Positions 30,523 to 39,006 of a DNA stretch of 40,741 bases are shown here, one piece after another (position 1 is the stretch's first letter; every line of letters begins with the position of its first letter). The DNA is taken from assembly GCA_903867855.1 (NCBI GenBank), contig CAIPTA010000024.1, forward strand, positions 1 through 40,741, in the 5' to 3' direction. Source of the DNA: Oligoflexia bacterium (lineage in GTDB: Bacteria; Bdellovibrionota; UBA1018; CAIPTA01). The position numbers and the translations under genes were made by a program. The notes under the pieces were generated by a model that saw only the letters and a program-made list of their open reading frames with translations, was not told the origin of the DNA and did no database searches.

Positions 30523-30535
30523 CGGAAGTCCTTGA

Positions 30536-31642
30536 TTACACTTTGAGGGCTTCGTAGGGAAGGCCAAGGTCATCGGCCACTTGCTTATAGGTAACTTTTC
30601 CGTTGTACACGTTTACGCCTTTGAAGAGAGCTTTGTCTTCGTTCACTGCTTTGGCAAAGCCCTTGTCAGCGAGAGCAAGAGCATACTTCAAGGTGCGGTT
30701 CGTAAGGGCGTAAGTGGAGGTTTGTGCTACTGCGCCTGGCATATTAGTTACGCCGTAGTGAACCACGTTCTCTTCACGGAAAATTGGATCCGAGTGAGAG
30801 GTTGGGCGGATCGTTTCGATGCAACCACCTTGGTCGATGGATACGTCTACCACTACAGAGTTTGGCTCCATGGAGCGAACCATTTCGCGGGTTACAAGCT
30901 TCGGAGCTTTGGCACCAGCGATCAACACAGTACCGATCACAAGATCCGCTTCTCTTACAGCGCGAGCCAAGTTTACAGGGTTGGAATAAAGGGTATTGAT
31001 GGAGTTACCAAAAATATCATCCAAGTATTGTAAACGATTCATGTTGATATCAAGGATGGTTACGTTTGCGCCCATACCCATAGCTACTTGAGCAGCATTG
31101 GTTCCAGCCACACCGCCACCGATGATCGCCACTTTCGCGCGACGCACACCAGGAACACCAGAAAGAAGAATGCCTTTTCCGCCTTGGTCTTTTTGCAAGT
31201 ACCGAGCGCCGATTTGAGTTGCCATGCGGCCTGCTACTTCACTCATAGGAGTGAGAAGGGGAAGGGAGCCATCATCCAATTGGATGGTTTCATAGGCAAT
31301 CGCAGAAACTTTTTGTTCCATCAATACTTTGGTGAGTTCTAGCTCAGGAGCCAAGTGCAGGTAGGTATAAAGAATTTGACCTGGCTTCATCAAGCGATAC
31401 TCAGGCTGAATTGGCTCTTTTACTTTGATGATCATTTCTGATTTAGACCAAACTTCTTGAGCAGAACCCAAGATCTCTGCACCAGCTTTGGTGAAGTCTT
31501 CATCGGTAACGCCAACGCCGGCACCAGCTTTTGTTTCCACAAAAACTTTGTGTCCGTGTTTCACGAGTTGCATTACGCCGCCAGGAACAAGGCCCACGCG
31601 ACTTTCGTTATTTTTAATTTCCTTTGGAACGCCGATGATCAT
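30536..31642 (-). CDS. ald: Alanine dehydrogenase
   Basis: A 368-residue NAD-dependent alanine dehydrogenase (pyruvate + ammonia + NADH to L-alanine and back). [20 protein letters not shown] begins the protein, [11 protein letters not shown] has the catalytic Lys, YTYLHLAPE the catalytic His, and [20 protein letters not shown] the nucleotide-binding glycines; [10 protein letters not shown] and [13 protein letters not shown] are typical. GAGGAGAC just ahead fixes ATG 31642, six codons inside a longer frame. It forms a single-gene transcript with a structured 3' end and a clear terminator. Confidence 0.97.
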   Translation of the reverse strand: MIIGVPKEIKNNESRVGLVPGGVMQLVKHGHKVFVETKAGAGVGVTDEDFTKAGAEILGSAQEVWSKSEMIIKVKEPIQPEYRLMKPGQILYTYLHLAPELELTKVLMEQKVSAIAYETIQLDDGSLPLLTPMSEVAGRMATQIGARYLQKDQGGKGILLSGVPGVRRAKVAIIGGGVAGTNAAQVAMGMGANVTILDINMNRLQYLDDIFGNSINTLYSNPVNLARAVREADLVIGTVLIAGAKAPKLVTREMVRSMEPNSVVVDVSIDQGGCIETIRPTSHSDPIFREENVVHYGVTNMPGAVAQTSTYALTNRTLKYALALADKGFAKAVNEDKALFKGVNVYNGKVTYKQVADDLGLPYEALKV

Positions 31643-31669
31643 ACGAGTCTCCTCAAACATTAAGTTTCT

Positions 31670-32503
31670 TTACAATCGGAATTGCAGCCCATCATAGGCT
31701 GGTATTATGCCTCTAGGCAATTGCTTTCGGAGGCTTTCGTACTCTAGTTCTGACGCCATGTGAGTAAGAATAGTTTTCTTTGCCTTGATGCGTTGAGCAT
31801 AGGCCAAAGATTCTTCCAGGGTAAAATGGGTGGAGTGAGGTTGCGGGCGCAGGCAATCCAAAATCAACACGTCCAGGTTCTTCATTTTTTCTAGAGTGGC
31901 GTCAGGGATGAAGTTGGTGTCCGTGAGGTAGGCCATTTTCCCGATGCGAAAGCCGAGGCAGTCCATATTGCCGTGGCGCAAGGGGAGGGGAATGATTTCG
32001 AAGTTATGTAGTCTAGGATCTGCTGCATTGCGCAGCGTGAAAGGCTCTTTCGGATCAATCGCATGCACGGTGAGCCGGGGCAAACCACCGCCCTCTTGCA
32101 GGGGATGAAAAATATAGGCAAATTTTGTGCGAATTTGATCGCAAACGGGACCATCGGCATAGAGTGGCAAGGCTGCTTTTTGGTAAAAATTGAAGGGACG
32201 AATATCATCCAAACCATGCAAGTGATCCGCATGTTCGTGGGTAACTAAAATCGCATCGAGGCGGGGTTTTTTTGGGAAAAACTGTAGGGCCTGCTGACGC
32301 AGATCGGGGCTGGTATCGATGAGGATGGCGGGGCCGCCGCGACCGAATGGTTCGATTAGAAGCGAAGCTCGCATACGCCAGTTTTTCAGATTGCGAAACT
32401 GCGGCTTATCTTGCTGGCCCACCATGGGCGAACCCACAGAGGTGCCACATCCTAAGATAGTAACCACCATTTTCACCGGTTTCGTTTCCTTCGCCTTTGG
32501 CAT
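31670..32503 (-). CDS. MBL-fold metallohydrolase (PhnP-like)
   Basis: A 277-residue metallo-beta-lactamase-fold hydrolase. The metal motif is THEHADHLHGLDDIRPF, with further ligands in PLRHGNMDCLGF, YLTDTNF and ILTHMASELEY. The arrangement with GCGTSVGSPMVGQQD at the start resembles PhnP-type cyclic phosphodiesterases. The physiological substrate is unknown. An ATG at 32503 or 32470 could be the start; the longer frame from 32650 would run into the divergent epimerase. It lies 27 bases upstream of ald on the same strand, but ald has its own ribosome site and may have its own promoter. Confidence 0.8.
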   Translation of the reverse strand: MPKAKETKPVKMVVTILGCGTSVGSPMVGQQDKPQFRNLKNWRMRASLLIEPFGRGGPAILIDTSPDLRQQALQFFPKKPRLDAILVTHEHADHLHGLDDIRPFNFYQKAALPLYADGPVCDQIRTKFAYIFHPLQEGGGLPRLTVHAIDPKEPFTLRNAADPRLHNFEIIPLPLRHGNMDCLGFRIGKMAYLTDTNFIPDATLEKMKNLDVLILDCLRPQPHSTHFTLEESLAYAQRIKAKKTILTHMASELEYESLRKQLPRGIIPAYDGLQFRL

Positions 32504-32558
32504 AGGATAACTTTGTATATTTTTATCGCGCCGTGAGCAAGCGGCAAGGAGTGGATAA

Positions 32559-33536
32559 ATGCGAGTACTCGTAACCGGTGCTAGTGGATTTGTGGGAAGC
32601 ACCCTCTGTGATGAGCTCACGAAGCAAGGCCATGACGTGGCTGTGCTCATGCGGAAAACCAGCAGTAAGGCGCACCTCTCTCACGCAAAGGTGATTCCTG
32701 TATTTGGAGATCTTCGCGATGCCGCGAGTCTTACTGATGCTGTAAAAGGCGCCGAGCTAATTTTTCATGTTGCTGGCGTGGTGAGTGCAAAAAATCGCGA
32801 GGAATTTTTCGATAGCAATGCCACCGGCACAAAAAATTTAGGGTTAGCAGCGCGTGGTTCTGCGAGCCTGCGTCGTTTTGTGTATGTGAGTTCGCTGGCG
32901 GCTGGAGGGCCGGGGGAAAATCGCGTGGAAAGTGATGAGCCCACGCCCGTTTCCTACTATGGAGAAAGTAAATTAGCCGGAGAGCAAATTTTACGAGAGC
33001 TGAAAATTCCTTCTGTAGTGATCCGTCCGCCCGCTGTATACGGACCACGCGATAAAGGCGTGCTCACTTTTTTTCAAATGGTGAATCGCGGTATTCTGCC
33101 TGTGCTTGGCCTGGATAAGAAGAATCCACGTCGCTATAGTTTTGTGCACGTGGATGATTTAGTGCAGGGGATTTTGGCTGCGGCTTTTTCAAAAGAAGAA
33201 TTTGCTGATCAGGAGATTTTCTATATCACTGGGAGCGAAATTTTAACGTGGGAAGAAGCCATGCAAATGATTGCCAAGGGTCTGCAAAAAAATACCTTCA
33301 CCCTGCCGCTTCCCATTCCTGTGCTGAAAAGCGCGGCTGCTGCTTGCACCTTGATTAGTAAGCTTTCTGGAAAAACCTTGCCGCTCTCCTTAGATAAGAT
33401 GAAAGAACTGGAAGTAATGGCGTGGACTTGTAGTGGAGAAAAAGCGAAAAAGAAACTTGGCTTCACGCCTTATTGGGATTTTTCCCGGGGCGCCGCGCAG
33501 ACGGCTCGCTGGTATCAGGAGCATCATTGGTTATAG
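32559..33536 (+). CDS. NAD-dependent epimerase/dehydratase (extended SDR)
   Basis: A 325-residue extended short-chain dehydrogenase. The Rossmann motif is LVTGASGFVGSTLCDEL, FGDLRD and FHVAGVVS follow, YVSSLAAGG holds the catalytic Ser area, YYGESKLAGEQ the YxxxK pair, and VIRPPAVYGPRD the conserved turn. Members act on nucleotide sugars or on steroid/isoprenoid substrates; I cannot tell which. AAGGAG nine bases upstream sets the ATG. Its last 74 bases overlap the convergent bactofilin gene. Confidence 0.85.
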   Translation: MRVLVTGASGFVGSTLCDELTKQGHDVAVLMRKTSSKAHLSHAKVIPVFGDLRDAASLTDAVKGAELIFHVAGVVSAKNREEFFDSNATGTKNLGLAARGSASLRRFVYVSSLAAGGPGENRVESDEPTPVSYYGESKLAGEQILRELKIPSVVIRPPAVYGPRDKGVLTFFQMVNRGILPVLGLDKKNPRRYSFVHVDDLVQGILAAAFSKEEFADQEIFYITGSEILTWEEAMQMIAKGLQKNTFTLPLPIPVLKSAAAACTLISKLSGKTLPLSLDKMKELEVMAWTCSGEKAKKKLGFTPYWDFSRGAAQTARWYQEHHWL

Positions 33537-33876
33537 CGCGACCCTCGAAGTGAGCGCCAAACTTTACTTCGAACTTAGGTGTATAGGCATTGCCAATCAG
33601 TTTGCCGCTCTCTGAAATGGTGAGCTTTGTGGTGGCGTGCACATCACCATGAACGAAGCCGTCTACGATGATTTCATCGCCACGAATTTCCCCGTGAATG
33701 GATCCAGGCTCGCCAATCACGATCAAGCTGTCTTTTAAACCACGCACGCTGCCTTCAATGCGGCCATGAATACGCGTTAAACGATCGAAAGTAATTTCAC
33801 CCTTGAGTAAACTGCCCTGACCAATCAAGGTAATTTCGGATTCTACTTTTTTGCCAGGGATTGGTTCCAAGCGCAT
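33463..33876 (-). CDS. Bactofilin
   Basis: A 137-residue cytoskeletal polymer protein. The beta-helical bactofilin core runs from about residue 10 to 110: VESEITLIGQGSLLKGEITF, IHGRIEGSVRG, GSIHGEIRGDEIIVDGFVHG and LTISESGKLIGNAYTPKFEV. The N-terminal tail is short and the C-terminal tail Pro/Arg-rich, as usual. I use ATG 33876, which overlaps the stop of the upstream gene by one base (TAATG). The convergent epimerase gene overlaps its 3' end by 74 bases, so expression from one strand may affect the other. Confidence 0.92.
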   Translation of the reverse strand: MRLEPIPGKKVESEITLIGQGSLLKGEITFDRLTRIHGRIEGSVRGLKDSLIVIGEPGSIHGEIRGDEIIVDGFVHGDVHATTKLTISESGKLIGNAYTPKFEVKFGAHFEGRAITNDAPDTSEPSARRPGKNPNKA

Positions 33877-34670
33877 TAGGTTTTTCCCTCTAGATACAGA
33901 CTGCCGAGAAGTTTTCCTTCCCAAGAGAAAAGCAGGATTTGATAGTTGATGGGGGCTGTTCCTGTGGGAACATTTTTGAAGATCGCTTGAGCCGCACGAA
34001 AACGAGAAATAGCGAAGGTTTCGCCTTTAGCAAAGTTTAAGATGATGTTTTCTTTTGGGCTAAAAGCGCCCGAGGGGTAGACGAATAAAAAATCAGAGCT
34101 TTTTGCGAGGGCCACGATATAACCGCGCACTTGTTTTTGTTCGCTATCAATGTTGTGGAGCTCAAAGCTGAGCTGAATATCATTGCCCACTCTGCTAGGC
34201 TGTGCGTTTTGAATTTTTACGAGCGCTTCGTTATCTGGCACCGCTACATTTCTTGCGCTTAGAAACTGCAAAAATACTTTCGAGTTATTGTCGGTGGGCA
34301 ATGGCTGACGCTGATCCAGCTGTGTATTGATTTTTGCGAGTTCTTCATGGAGACCAGCTAATTCTTTCGATTGTTCGTCGGCATTAGCGGGCGGTGCGCT
34401 GGAGATAGTTGGCGCGATCGTGGGAACGGCTACTGTGATCCTTGGTAGTTGATCGAGGAGCAAGTGTTTACGCTGGTAAAAGTAAAAACCGATGCTGGAA
34501 ACACCGAGCGCTAATAAGACTAGAAAGCTCAAGCCCAGGGTGAAAATCGAGCGTTGCAGCTCTGGTACCGCTAGACGAAAGCTTCTCGGAGTACCGTTAC
34601 CGCGTATAAGTACCACGGTTAGGGCATTGGAGAGTGCTGAATTTTCTTTAGACTTCCCTTTGGATTTCAA
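33876..34670 (-). CDS. Single-pass membrane protein, bactofilin partner
   Basis: Unrecognised 264-residue protein. A cytoplasmic start (about 1-45, including LTVVLIRGNGTPRSFRLAVP) leads to one membrane helix at about 42-66; then a Pro/Ala linker, a short coiled coil (AGLHEELAKINTQLDQ) and a beta-rich periplasmic domain to the end. The start region resembles the N-terminus of some M23 peptidases that work with bactofilins, but no peptidase domain is present. The start is TTG 34670, 14 bases after the predicted transcript start. It is coupled to bactofilin by TAATG, suggesting that it anchors the polymer to the membrane. Confidence 0.75.
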   Translation of the reverse strand: MKSKGKSKENSALSNALTVVLIRGNGTPRSFRLAVPELQRSIFTLGLSFLVLLALGVSSIGFYFYQRKHLLLDQLPRITVAVPTIAPTISSAPPANADEQSKELAGLHEELAKINTQLDQRQPLPTDNNSKVFLQFLSARNVAVPDNEALVKIQNAQPSRVGNDIQLSFELHNIDSEQKQVRGYIVALAKSSDFLFVYPSGAFSPKENIILNFAKGETFAISRFRAAQAIFKNVPTGTAPINYQILLFSWEGKLLGSLYLEGKT

Positions 34671-34690
34671 GATGTTCTCACTTTTCCGTT

Positions 34691-34720
34691 ATGCTAGTGG
34701 GAAAGGCTTTATTTTGTCAA
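34691..34720 (-). promoter_or_regulatory. Promoter of the membrane-partner/bactofilin operon
   Basis: On the minus strand: TTGACA (34720-34715), an 18-base spacer and TAGCAT (34696-34691). The start would be near 34684, a leader of about 14 bases to the TTG at 34670. It lies back to back with the promoter at 34731, with ten bases between the two -35 boxes. Confidence 0.6.
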
Positions 34721-34730
34721 CCGCGGAGTT

Positions 34731-34759
34731 TTGACACGCTTGACCCGAGCCAGTACACT
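34731..34759 (+). promoter_or_regulatory. Promoter of the pseudo-receiver/GGDEF/phosphoesterase operon
   Basis: TTGACA (34731-34736), a 17-base spacer and TACACT (34754-34759); consensus -35, and four of six at -10. Start would be near 34766, giving a leader of about 40 bases with GGGGAG ahead of ATG 34806. Divergent with the promoter at 34691-34720. Confidence 0.7.
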
Positions 34760-34805
34760 AGATAGAGATGGGCTATTGCTTAGTCCATCCAGTGGGGAGC
34801 ACAGG

Positions 34806-36209
34806 ATGCGCGTTCTTTGGCTAGATGCCGAACAAAATCCATGGACAGATGAGAATGGTTTCACCATTTTGGAGGAGTATGGCCTTCATGTGGATCGCGT
34901 TTTCAGCGCAAGAGAAGCCAAGTCTAAGGCCCAAGCCGGAAATTTCGATTTGCTCGTTTTATGTGCCGAGGCTAACGGAGCGCTAGAGCTTTTAGCAGAA
35001 GCACGTCGCACACTTCGCAAGCAGGGAAAGAAGATTATCCTCTGTTCTTGGAAGATGTCGCGAGATGATTTTAAAACACATTCAAAGTCAGGTAGTTCTG
35101 CGCATCGTTATGCGCGATTGCCAATGCCTGTAGAGGCTTTCTTATCGGTGGCCTCCGAGCTACTGGAGTGCCGCGTGGATGATTTAAAAACGGAACGCGT
35201 GCCTAAGGAAGAGTCTGTGCCAGTGGAAGCAATAGATCTCTTGGAGGAAGTATCTGCGCCGGTGGCATCGCACCTGGAGTTGCCGCGAGCGGTATCTTCA
35301 GAAGATGCCGAGGTACTACGCAAGTATTTGCACATGCGCGAGGAGCAGCTTGATCTCGTAAATTCTGAGCGCGAGGAGTTGCAGCGAGATAATCGCCGCT
35401 TACAAAAGGAATTGCAGGAAATTCGTCACCGTCTTCGTGATACGAAGCATGAGCGTGATCAATTTGAGCGTAAGAGCAAACAGGCTGAAACAGAGCGAGC
35501 CAGCTTCGAAGAGCGTCTTGCCGAAGAGCAGGCCCGCATTGCAACAGAGCTGAAGGATGAGCGCGAAAAATTAAAACTGATTGAGAGTCGCCTCAAAGAA
35601 TCAGAAGAGCGCAATGAAGAGCTAAAAATGCGCGTGAGAAAAGATGTGCGAAAAATTCGCGCCAATGAACGTGAGCTCGAAGCGCGCATGGAAATCCTGC
35701 GGAAAGATTCTGAAACATTACTCGTGGCGAGAGAACAAAAACTCCTAGAGCAGCAGCGAAAAATTGATGCGCTCGAGTTTGATTTAGACCAGATTCAAGA
35801 TAATCGCGTGCGCGCAGAAATGGAATCGGAGCGCTATTTGGCGAAGCTATCGCGAGTGGCTCGCGCGCTTCACCTTGCTGTAGCCGTGCTCGAAGAAGAT
35901 GCGGCTCCCGATGAGGAGTTAGATCAGATGGAAGAGGAAATTCCAGCGGTGAATTTCGCCTTGAAAGAAAATAAGGTAGAAACTCCTGAGCCAACAGCAT
36001 CAGAAGCTATTACGGAAGCCTTTGTGCCTTCTATGCAAACGGTGGCTCCCACTGCGGCGATGGCAGTGCAGGCTACCGAGCCAGAAATGAAACCCGAAGA
36101 TTTGTATGCGTCGCTAGCAGCAGATGGGGATCCAACGCGAGTAGTTCAGGTGGAAGACCTGGAGCTCATGACGTTTTCCGATTCGAGTAATAAACAGGCC
36201 TCGGGATAG
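34806..36209 (+). CDS. Pseudo-receiver protein with long coiled coil (FrzS/AglZ-like)
   Basis: A 467-residue protein. Residues 1-120 look like a response-regulator receiver (MRVLWLDAEQNPW, FDLLVLCAEA), but the phospho-accepting Asp is Cys (C53) and the conserved Lys before Pro is Met (RLPMPVEA). About 180-390 is one long coiled coil rich in Glu, Arg and Lys, followed by an acidic, Ala/Pro/Glu-rich tail. This architecture recalls FrzS and AglZ, polarity proteins of myxobacterial motility. GGGGAG seven bases ahead fixes ATG 34806 over 34731. First gene of an operon with a GGDEF enzyme two bases later. Architecture is clear; function inferred. Confidence 0.8.
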   Translation: MRVLWLDAEQNPWTDENGFTILEEYGLHVDRVFSAREAKSKAQAGNFDLLVLCAEANGALELLAEARRTLRKQGKKIILCSWKMSRDDFKTHSKSGSSAHRYARLPMPVEAFLSVASELLECRVDDLKTERVPKEESVPVEAIDLLEEVSAPVASHLELPRAVSSEDAEVLRKYLHMREEQLDLVNSEREELQRDNRRLQKELQEIRHRLRDTKHERDQFERKSKQAETERASFEERLAEEQARIATELKDEREKLKLIESRLKESEERNEELKMRVRKDVRKIRANERELEARMEILRKDSETLLVAREQKLLEQQRKIDALEFDLDQIQDNRVRAEMESERYLAKLSRVARALHLAVAVLEEDAAPDEELDQMEEEIPAVNFALKENKVETPEPTASEAITEAFVPSMQTVAPTAAMAVQATEPEMKPEDLYASLAADGDPTRVVQVEDLELMTFSDSSNKQASG

Positions 36210-36211
36210 TT

Positions 36212-37069
36212 ATGTCTCAGGAATTTGAACGACTCTTACTCAATCTCTCTATTGATATAGCAGCGGCGAAAGAAACTCCCGTTGCCATCGAAGCGATCCA
36301 GCGCTTTATCATGACTCGCTTAAAGCCTGCCTCTGTTTCGCATTTAGAAATTGAGAAAAGCAATTTAACGAAAGATCCTATCGAGACCGAGTGGAAATGG
36401 AGCGGTAAGGATTGTGTGCTTCGCCTTGATATCCTCACTCCGCTGCAGTTTACACTCAAAGAGTGCGTCCATGCTCCGCTAGACGCGCACGAGCTTTTTA
36501 GCTTCAAAAAAATCACGCATATTTTTCGCGAAAAGTGCGAACTATTGGCCAACCTAAAAAGCCTCACCTATACCGATGATGTAACGGGCCTCTACAATCA
36601 GCGATATTTAGAGCTGATTCTAGATCGAGAACTGCTCTTGGCGCGACGAAATGAGCTTGGTTTTTCTGTACTGTTTTTAGACCTCGACCACTTTAAGAAT
36701 GTAAATGATAGTCATGGCCACATGATTGGTAGTCGGCTGCTGTATGAAGTGGCGCAAGAAATTAAAAAAACCTTGCGCGAGAGTGATATTACTTTCCGTT
36801 ACGGTGGCGATGAGTTTGTGATGATTCTTTCGCATACGGATCTCCCTGCTGCGATGTTGGTGGCAGAGCGGGTGAGGGTGCAAATTGAGAAGAAGCGCTT
36901 CTTAGCGCGTGAAGGTTTAGACATTCGTCTCACTGCTAGTATCGGTGTGGCCTCCGTGCCTGATCACGCAGAAACGAAGGCGCAAATTTTACGGGCCGCC
37001 GATGAGGCGCTCTATGGAGTTAAAAAAGCAGTTCGCAACAGCGTAATTGCAGCAACGAATAAGGTATAG
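36212..37069 (+). CDS. Diguanylate cyclase (GGDEF domain)
   Basis: A 285-residue cytoplasmic enzyme making cyclic di-GMP. The N-terminal 115 residues are a small unrecognised sensor region. The catalytic part begins at TDDVTGLYNQRYLE; the active-site signature is RYGGDEFVMIL, and RESD, five residues before, is the inhibitory product-binding site (RxxD). SVLFLDLDHFKNVNDSHGH holds the metal Asp and substrate Asn. All residues for activity are present. It follows the pseudo-receiver gene by two bases and is followed by the phosphoesterase after one base, so the three are co-translated. Confidence 0.93.
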   Translation: MSQEFERLLLNLSIDIAAAKETPVAIEAIQRFIMTRLKPASVSHLEIEKSNLTKDPIETEWKWSGKDCVLRLDILTPLQFTLKECVHAPLDAHELFSFKKITHIFREKCELLANLKSLTYTDDVTGLYNQRYLELILDRELLLARRNELGFSVLFLDLDHFKNVNDSHGHMIGSRLLYEVAQEIKKTLRESDITFRYGGDEFVMILSHTDLPAAMLVAERVRVQIEKKRFLAREGLDIRLTASIGVASVPDHAETKAQILRAADEALYGVKKAVRNSVIAATNKV

Positions 37070-37070
37070 C

Positions 37071-38177
37071 ATGGCCAAGAAAGTGAAATTGGTTGTGAAC
37101 GACTTCCACCTAGGCAAGGGGCCGGTGTTGAAGGATGGTACTGTAAATATTTTGGAAGATTTCCGCTACGGCGCAAAGTTCGTAGAATTTCTAGATCATC
37201 ATTCTTCCGGTGAGTTTGCTGATGCTCATGTGGAGCTCATCATCAATGGTGATTTTCTCAACCTCCTGCAGCTAGATTATTTAGGCATCCATACCTACTT
37301 AGTTACGGAGCGCATGGTGGTGCACGGGGTGCGTTCGATCATTGCGGGTCATCCAGAGGTTTTCGATGCGCTTCGCAAATTCGCCGCGGCCGATAATCAT
37401 GAGATTGCCTATATTATTGGGAACCACGATGTGGGATTGCTCTTTGATGAGGCCCGAAAAACCTTGCGTGAGTGTATTGGCACGAAGCTTCGCTTCTACG
37501 ATACGCACTATGATTTTGATCATGTTCGTGTGGAGCATGGTCACGCCTATGAGGCGATCAATGCTACCGACCCACAAAATTTCAAGCTCCAAGATCCAGA
37601 CTATCCAGAGCCCGTGCTCAACCTGCCTTGGGCTTCCTTGTTTGTAGCGGCCTATTTGCCGAAAATTAAAAAAGATCGACCCTTCGTGGATAAAGTGAAG
37701 CCGTTCACAGGCTATATGCGTTGGGTGCTTTTGCACGATACTCTCTTCGCGATCCGCACCGGAATTTATATCGGACTTTCGTTTCTAAAAATGGCCCTGC
37801 TTGCACGACGCCATCCTCTTCTGGCTTTTGATTTTTCCTGGGCTCGATTGAAGGGCACCACGATTTATCCGAGCTTTGTGAAGGAGGCGCGGAAAATTTT
37901 GCGCGACAATCCTCAGCTTCATGCCATTATTTTCGGTCACACTCATATGCTGCGTTACAAACAGTGGGGCGGGGGAAAGGAATATTTTAATACCGGCACG
38001 TGGAATGAAGTAACGAGCTTTGATATTTCCGATTTTGGTCTGCAGACGCTGCTGACCTACGCCTATATTGAAATTCCACCTAAGGGTGCAGGGCAAAGAG
38101 CAAGAATTCGCTTGAAAGAGTGGAAGGGAAAATGGCGATCTGAGCTCGAGGCATCTGTGATGCCGGTTGGCAAATAG
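37071..38177 (+). CDS. LpxH-like metallophosphoesterase, paralogue 2
   Basis: A 368-residue calcineurin-type phosphoesterase. Metal-binding blocks in order: NDFHLG, NGDFLNLL, IGNHDVGL, VEHGHAYE and FGHTHM. It parallels the gene at 9334 over its length, including PEPVLNLPWASL, FVDKVKP and NTGTWNEV, and shares the insertion with hydrophobic helices (TGIYIGLSFLKMALL). The Asp of block two, usual in GDxxD, is Asn. I take ATG 37071, one base past the stop of the GGDEF gene, rather than the earlier 37047. Substrate unknown; a UDP-diacylglucosamine hydrolase activity is possible for one of the pair. Confidence 0.85.
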   Translation: MAKKVKLVVNDFHLGKGPVLKDGTVNILEDFRYGAKFVEFLDHHSSGEFADAHVELIINGDFLNLLQLDYLGIHTYLVTERMVVHGVRSIIAGHPEVFDALRKFAAADNHEIAYIIGNHDVGLLFDEARKTLRECIGTKLRFYDTHYDFDHVRVEHGHAYEAINATDPQNFKLQDPDYPEPVLNLPWASLFVAAYLPKIKKDRPFVDKVKPFTGYMRWVLLHDTLFAIRTGIYIGLSFLKMALLARRHPLLAFDFSWARLKGTTIYPSFVKEARKILRDNPQLHAIIFGHTHMLRYKQWGGGKEYFNTGTWNEVTSFDISDFGLQTLLTYAYIEIPPKGAGQRARIRLKEWKGKWRSELEASVMPVGK

Positions 38178-38245
38178 CGATTGGCTCTCTGCGCAAGTGC
38201 TTTTTCTTTCCCTGAGTGCGCCGAAAAAGGCTAATATCTTTTTCC

Positions 38246-38998
38246 ATGAGCAATATCGCCTTGGTTATCCCCGCCCGTCTTGGAAGTACTCGTTTACAAC
38301 GCAAAGCCCTAGCTGACATTCATGGCGCTCCCATGGTGGTTCGCGTGGCAGAATGCGCGGCTCGCGCCAAAGGTATTGGCGAAATCATTGTGGCTACCGA
38401 CTCTGAAGAGATTGCTCGCGTGGTTCGCGCTGCCGGCTTCACGGCGGCGATGACCGATGAAAATTTGAAGTCTGGCACCGACCGAGTGGCGGCCGTTGCA
38501 GCCACATTAAAATATCCCATCATCGTGAACCTGCAGGGGGATGAGCCTGTGATGCCAGCGGCGACGATTGAAGCCGCTATCGCCCCGATCGTGGAGCGTG
38601 GGGTGTTGATGGCATCGGCTTTTACGAAGTTTGCAAATCGCGCCGAGTATATGGAGCCATCCTGCGTGAAAGTGCTCACTGATCATGAACAGAATGCGAT
38701 CTACTTCTCTCGTCATACGATTCCATATACACAAAATCCCATCAGCGATGAGGAGCTTTTAAATAGCAAATATTTAGGTAAGCATTTGGGGCTCTATGCG
38801 TATCAACGAGATTTTTTACTTCGCTATGCGAAGATGGATCCGGTGCTCTCAGAGCGTGCAGAATCCTTAGAGCAGCTTCGTGCTCTTCATAATGGCATTA
38901 AGATCGGCATGGGCTTTGCGGCCAAAGGTTCCCAAAGTGTAGACACTGCAAGTGATCTAGATAAAGCGCGAGATATTTTTTACAAAGAATTCCGTTAG
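38246..38998 (+). CDS. kdsB: CMP-Kdo synthetase
   Basis: A 250-residue cytidylyltransferase that activates Kdo with CTP for lipopolysaccharide. Motifs: [19 protein letters not shown] (nucleotide-binding loop, with QR in place of the common PG), [33 protein letters not shown] with the metal Asp, and [10 protein letters not shown]; the [14 protein letters not shown] and [10 protein letters not shown] ends fit. I use ATG 38246 rather than 38216, where the family begins; a TAATAT hexamer sits eight bases before. It starts the run kdsB-pyrG-kdsA. Confidence 0.95.
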   Translation: MSNIALVIPARLGSTRLQRKALADIHGAPMVVRVAECAARAKGIGEIIVATDSEEIARVVRAAGFTAAMTDENLKSGTDRVAAVAATLKYPIIVNLQGDEPVMPAATIEAAIAPIVERGVLMASAFTKFANRAEYMEPSCVKVLTDHEQNAIYFSRHTIPYTQNPISDEELLNSKYLGKHLGLYAYQRDFLLRYAKMDPVLSERAESLEQLRALHNGIKIGMGFAAKGSQSVDTASDLDKARDIFYKEFR

Positions 38999-39006
38999 GA
39001 GCAATT

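Noticed and set aside
30447-30535. Signal recognition particle RNA because of a GCAGCCA motif on the minus strand
   Set aside because: The conserved GGTCAGG and GGAAGGAAGCAGCC context is absent; only a generic hairpin remains.
34731-34805. Upstream start of the pseudo-receiver protein at 34731
   Set aside because: This ATG-free extension contains the promoter itself; GGGGAG and the receiver start place the beginning at 34806.
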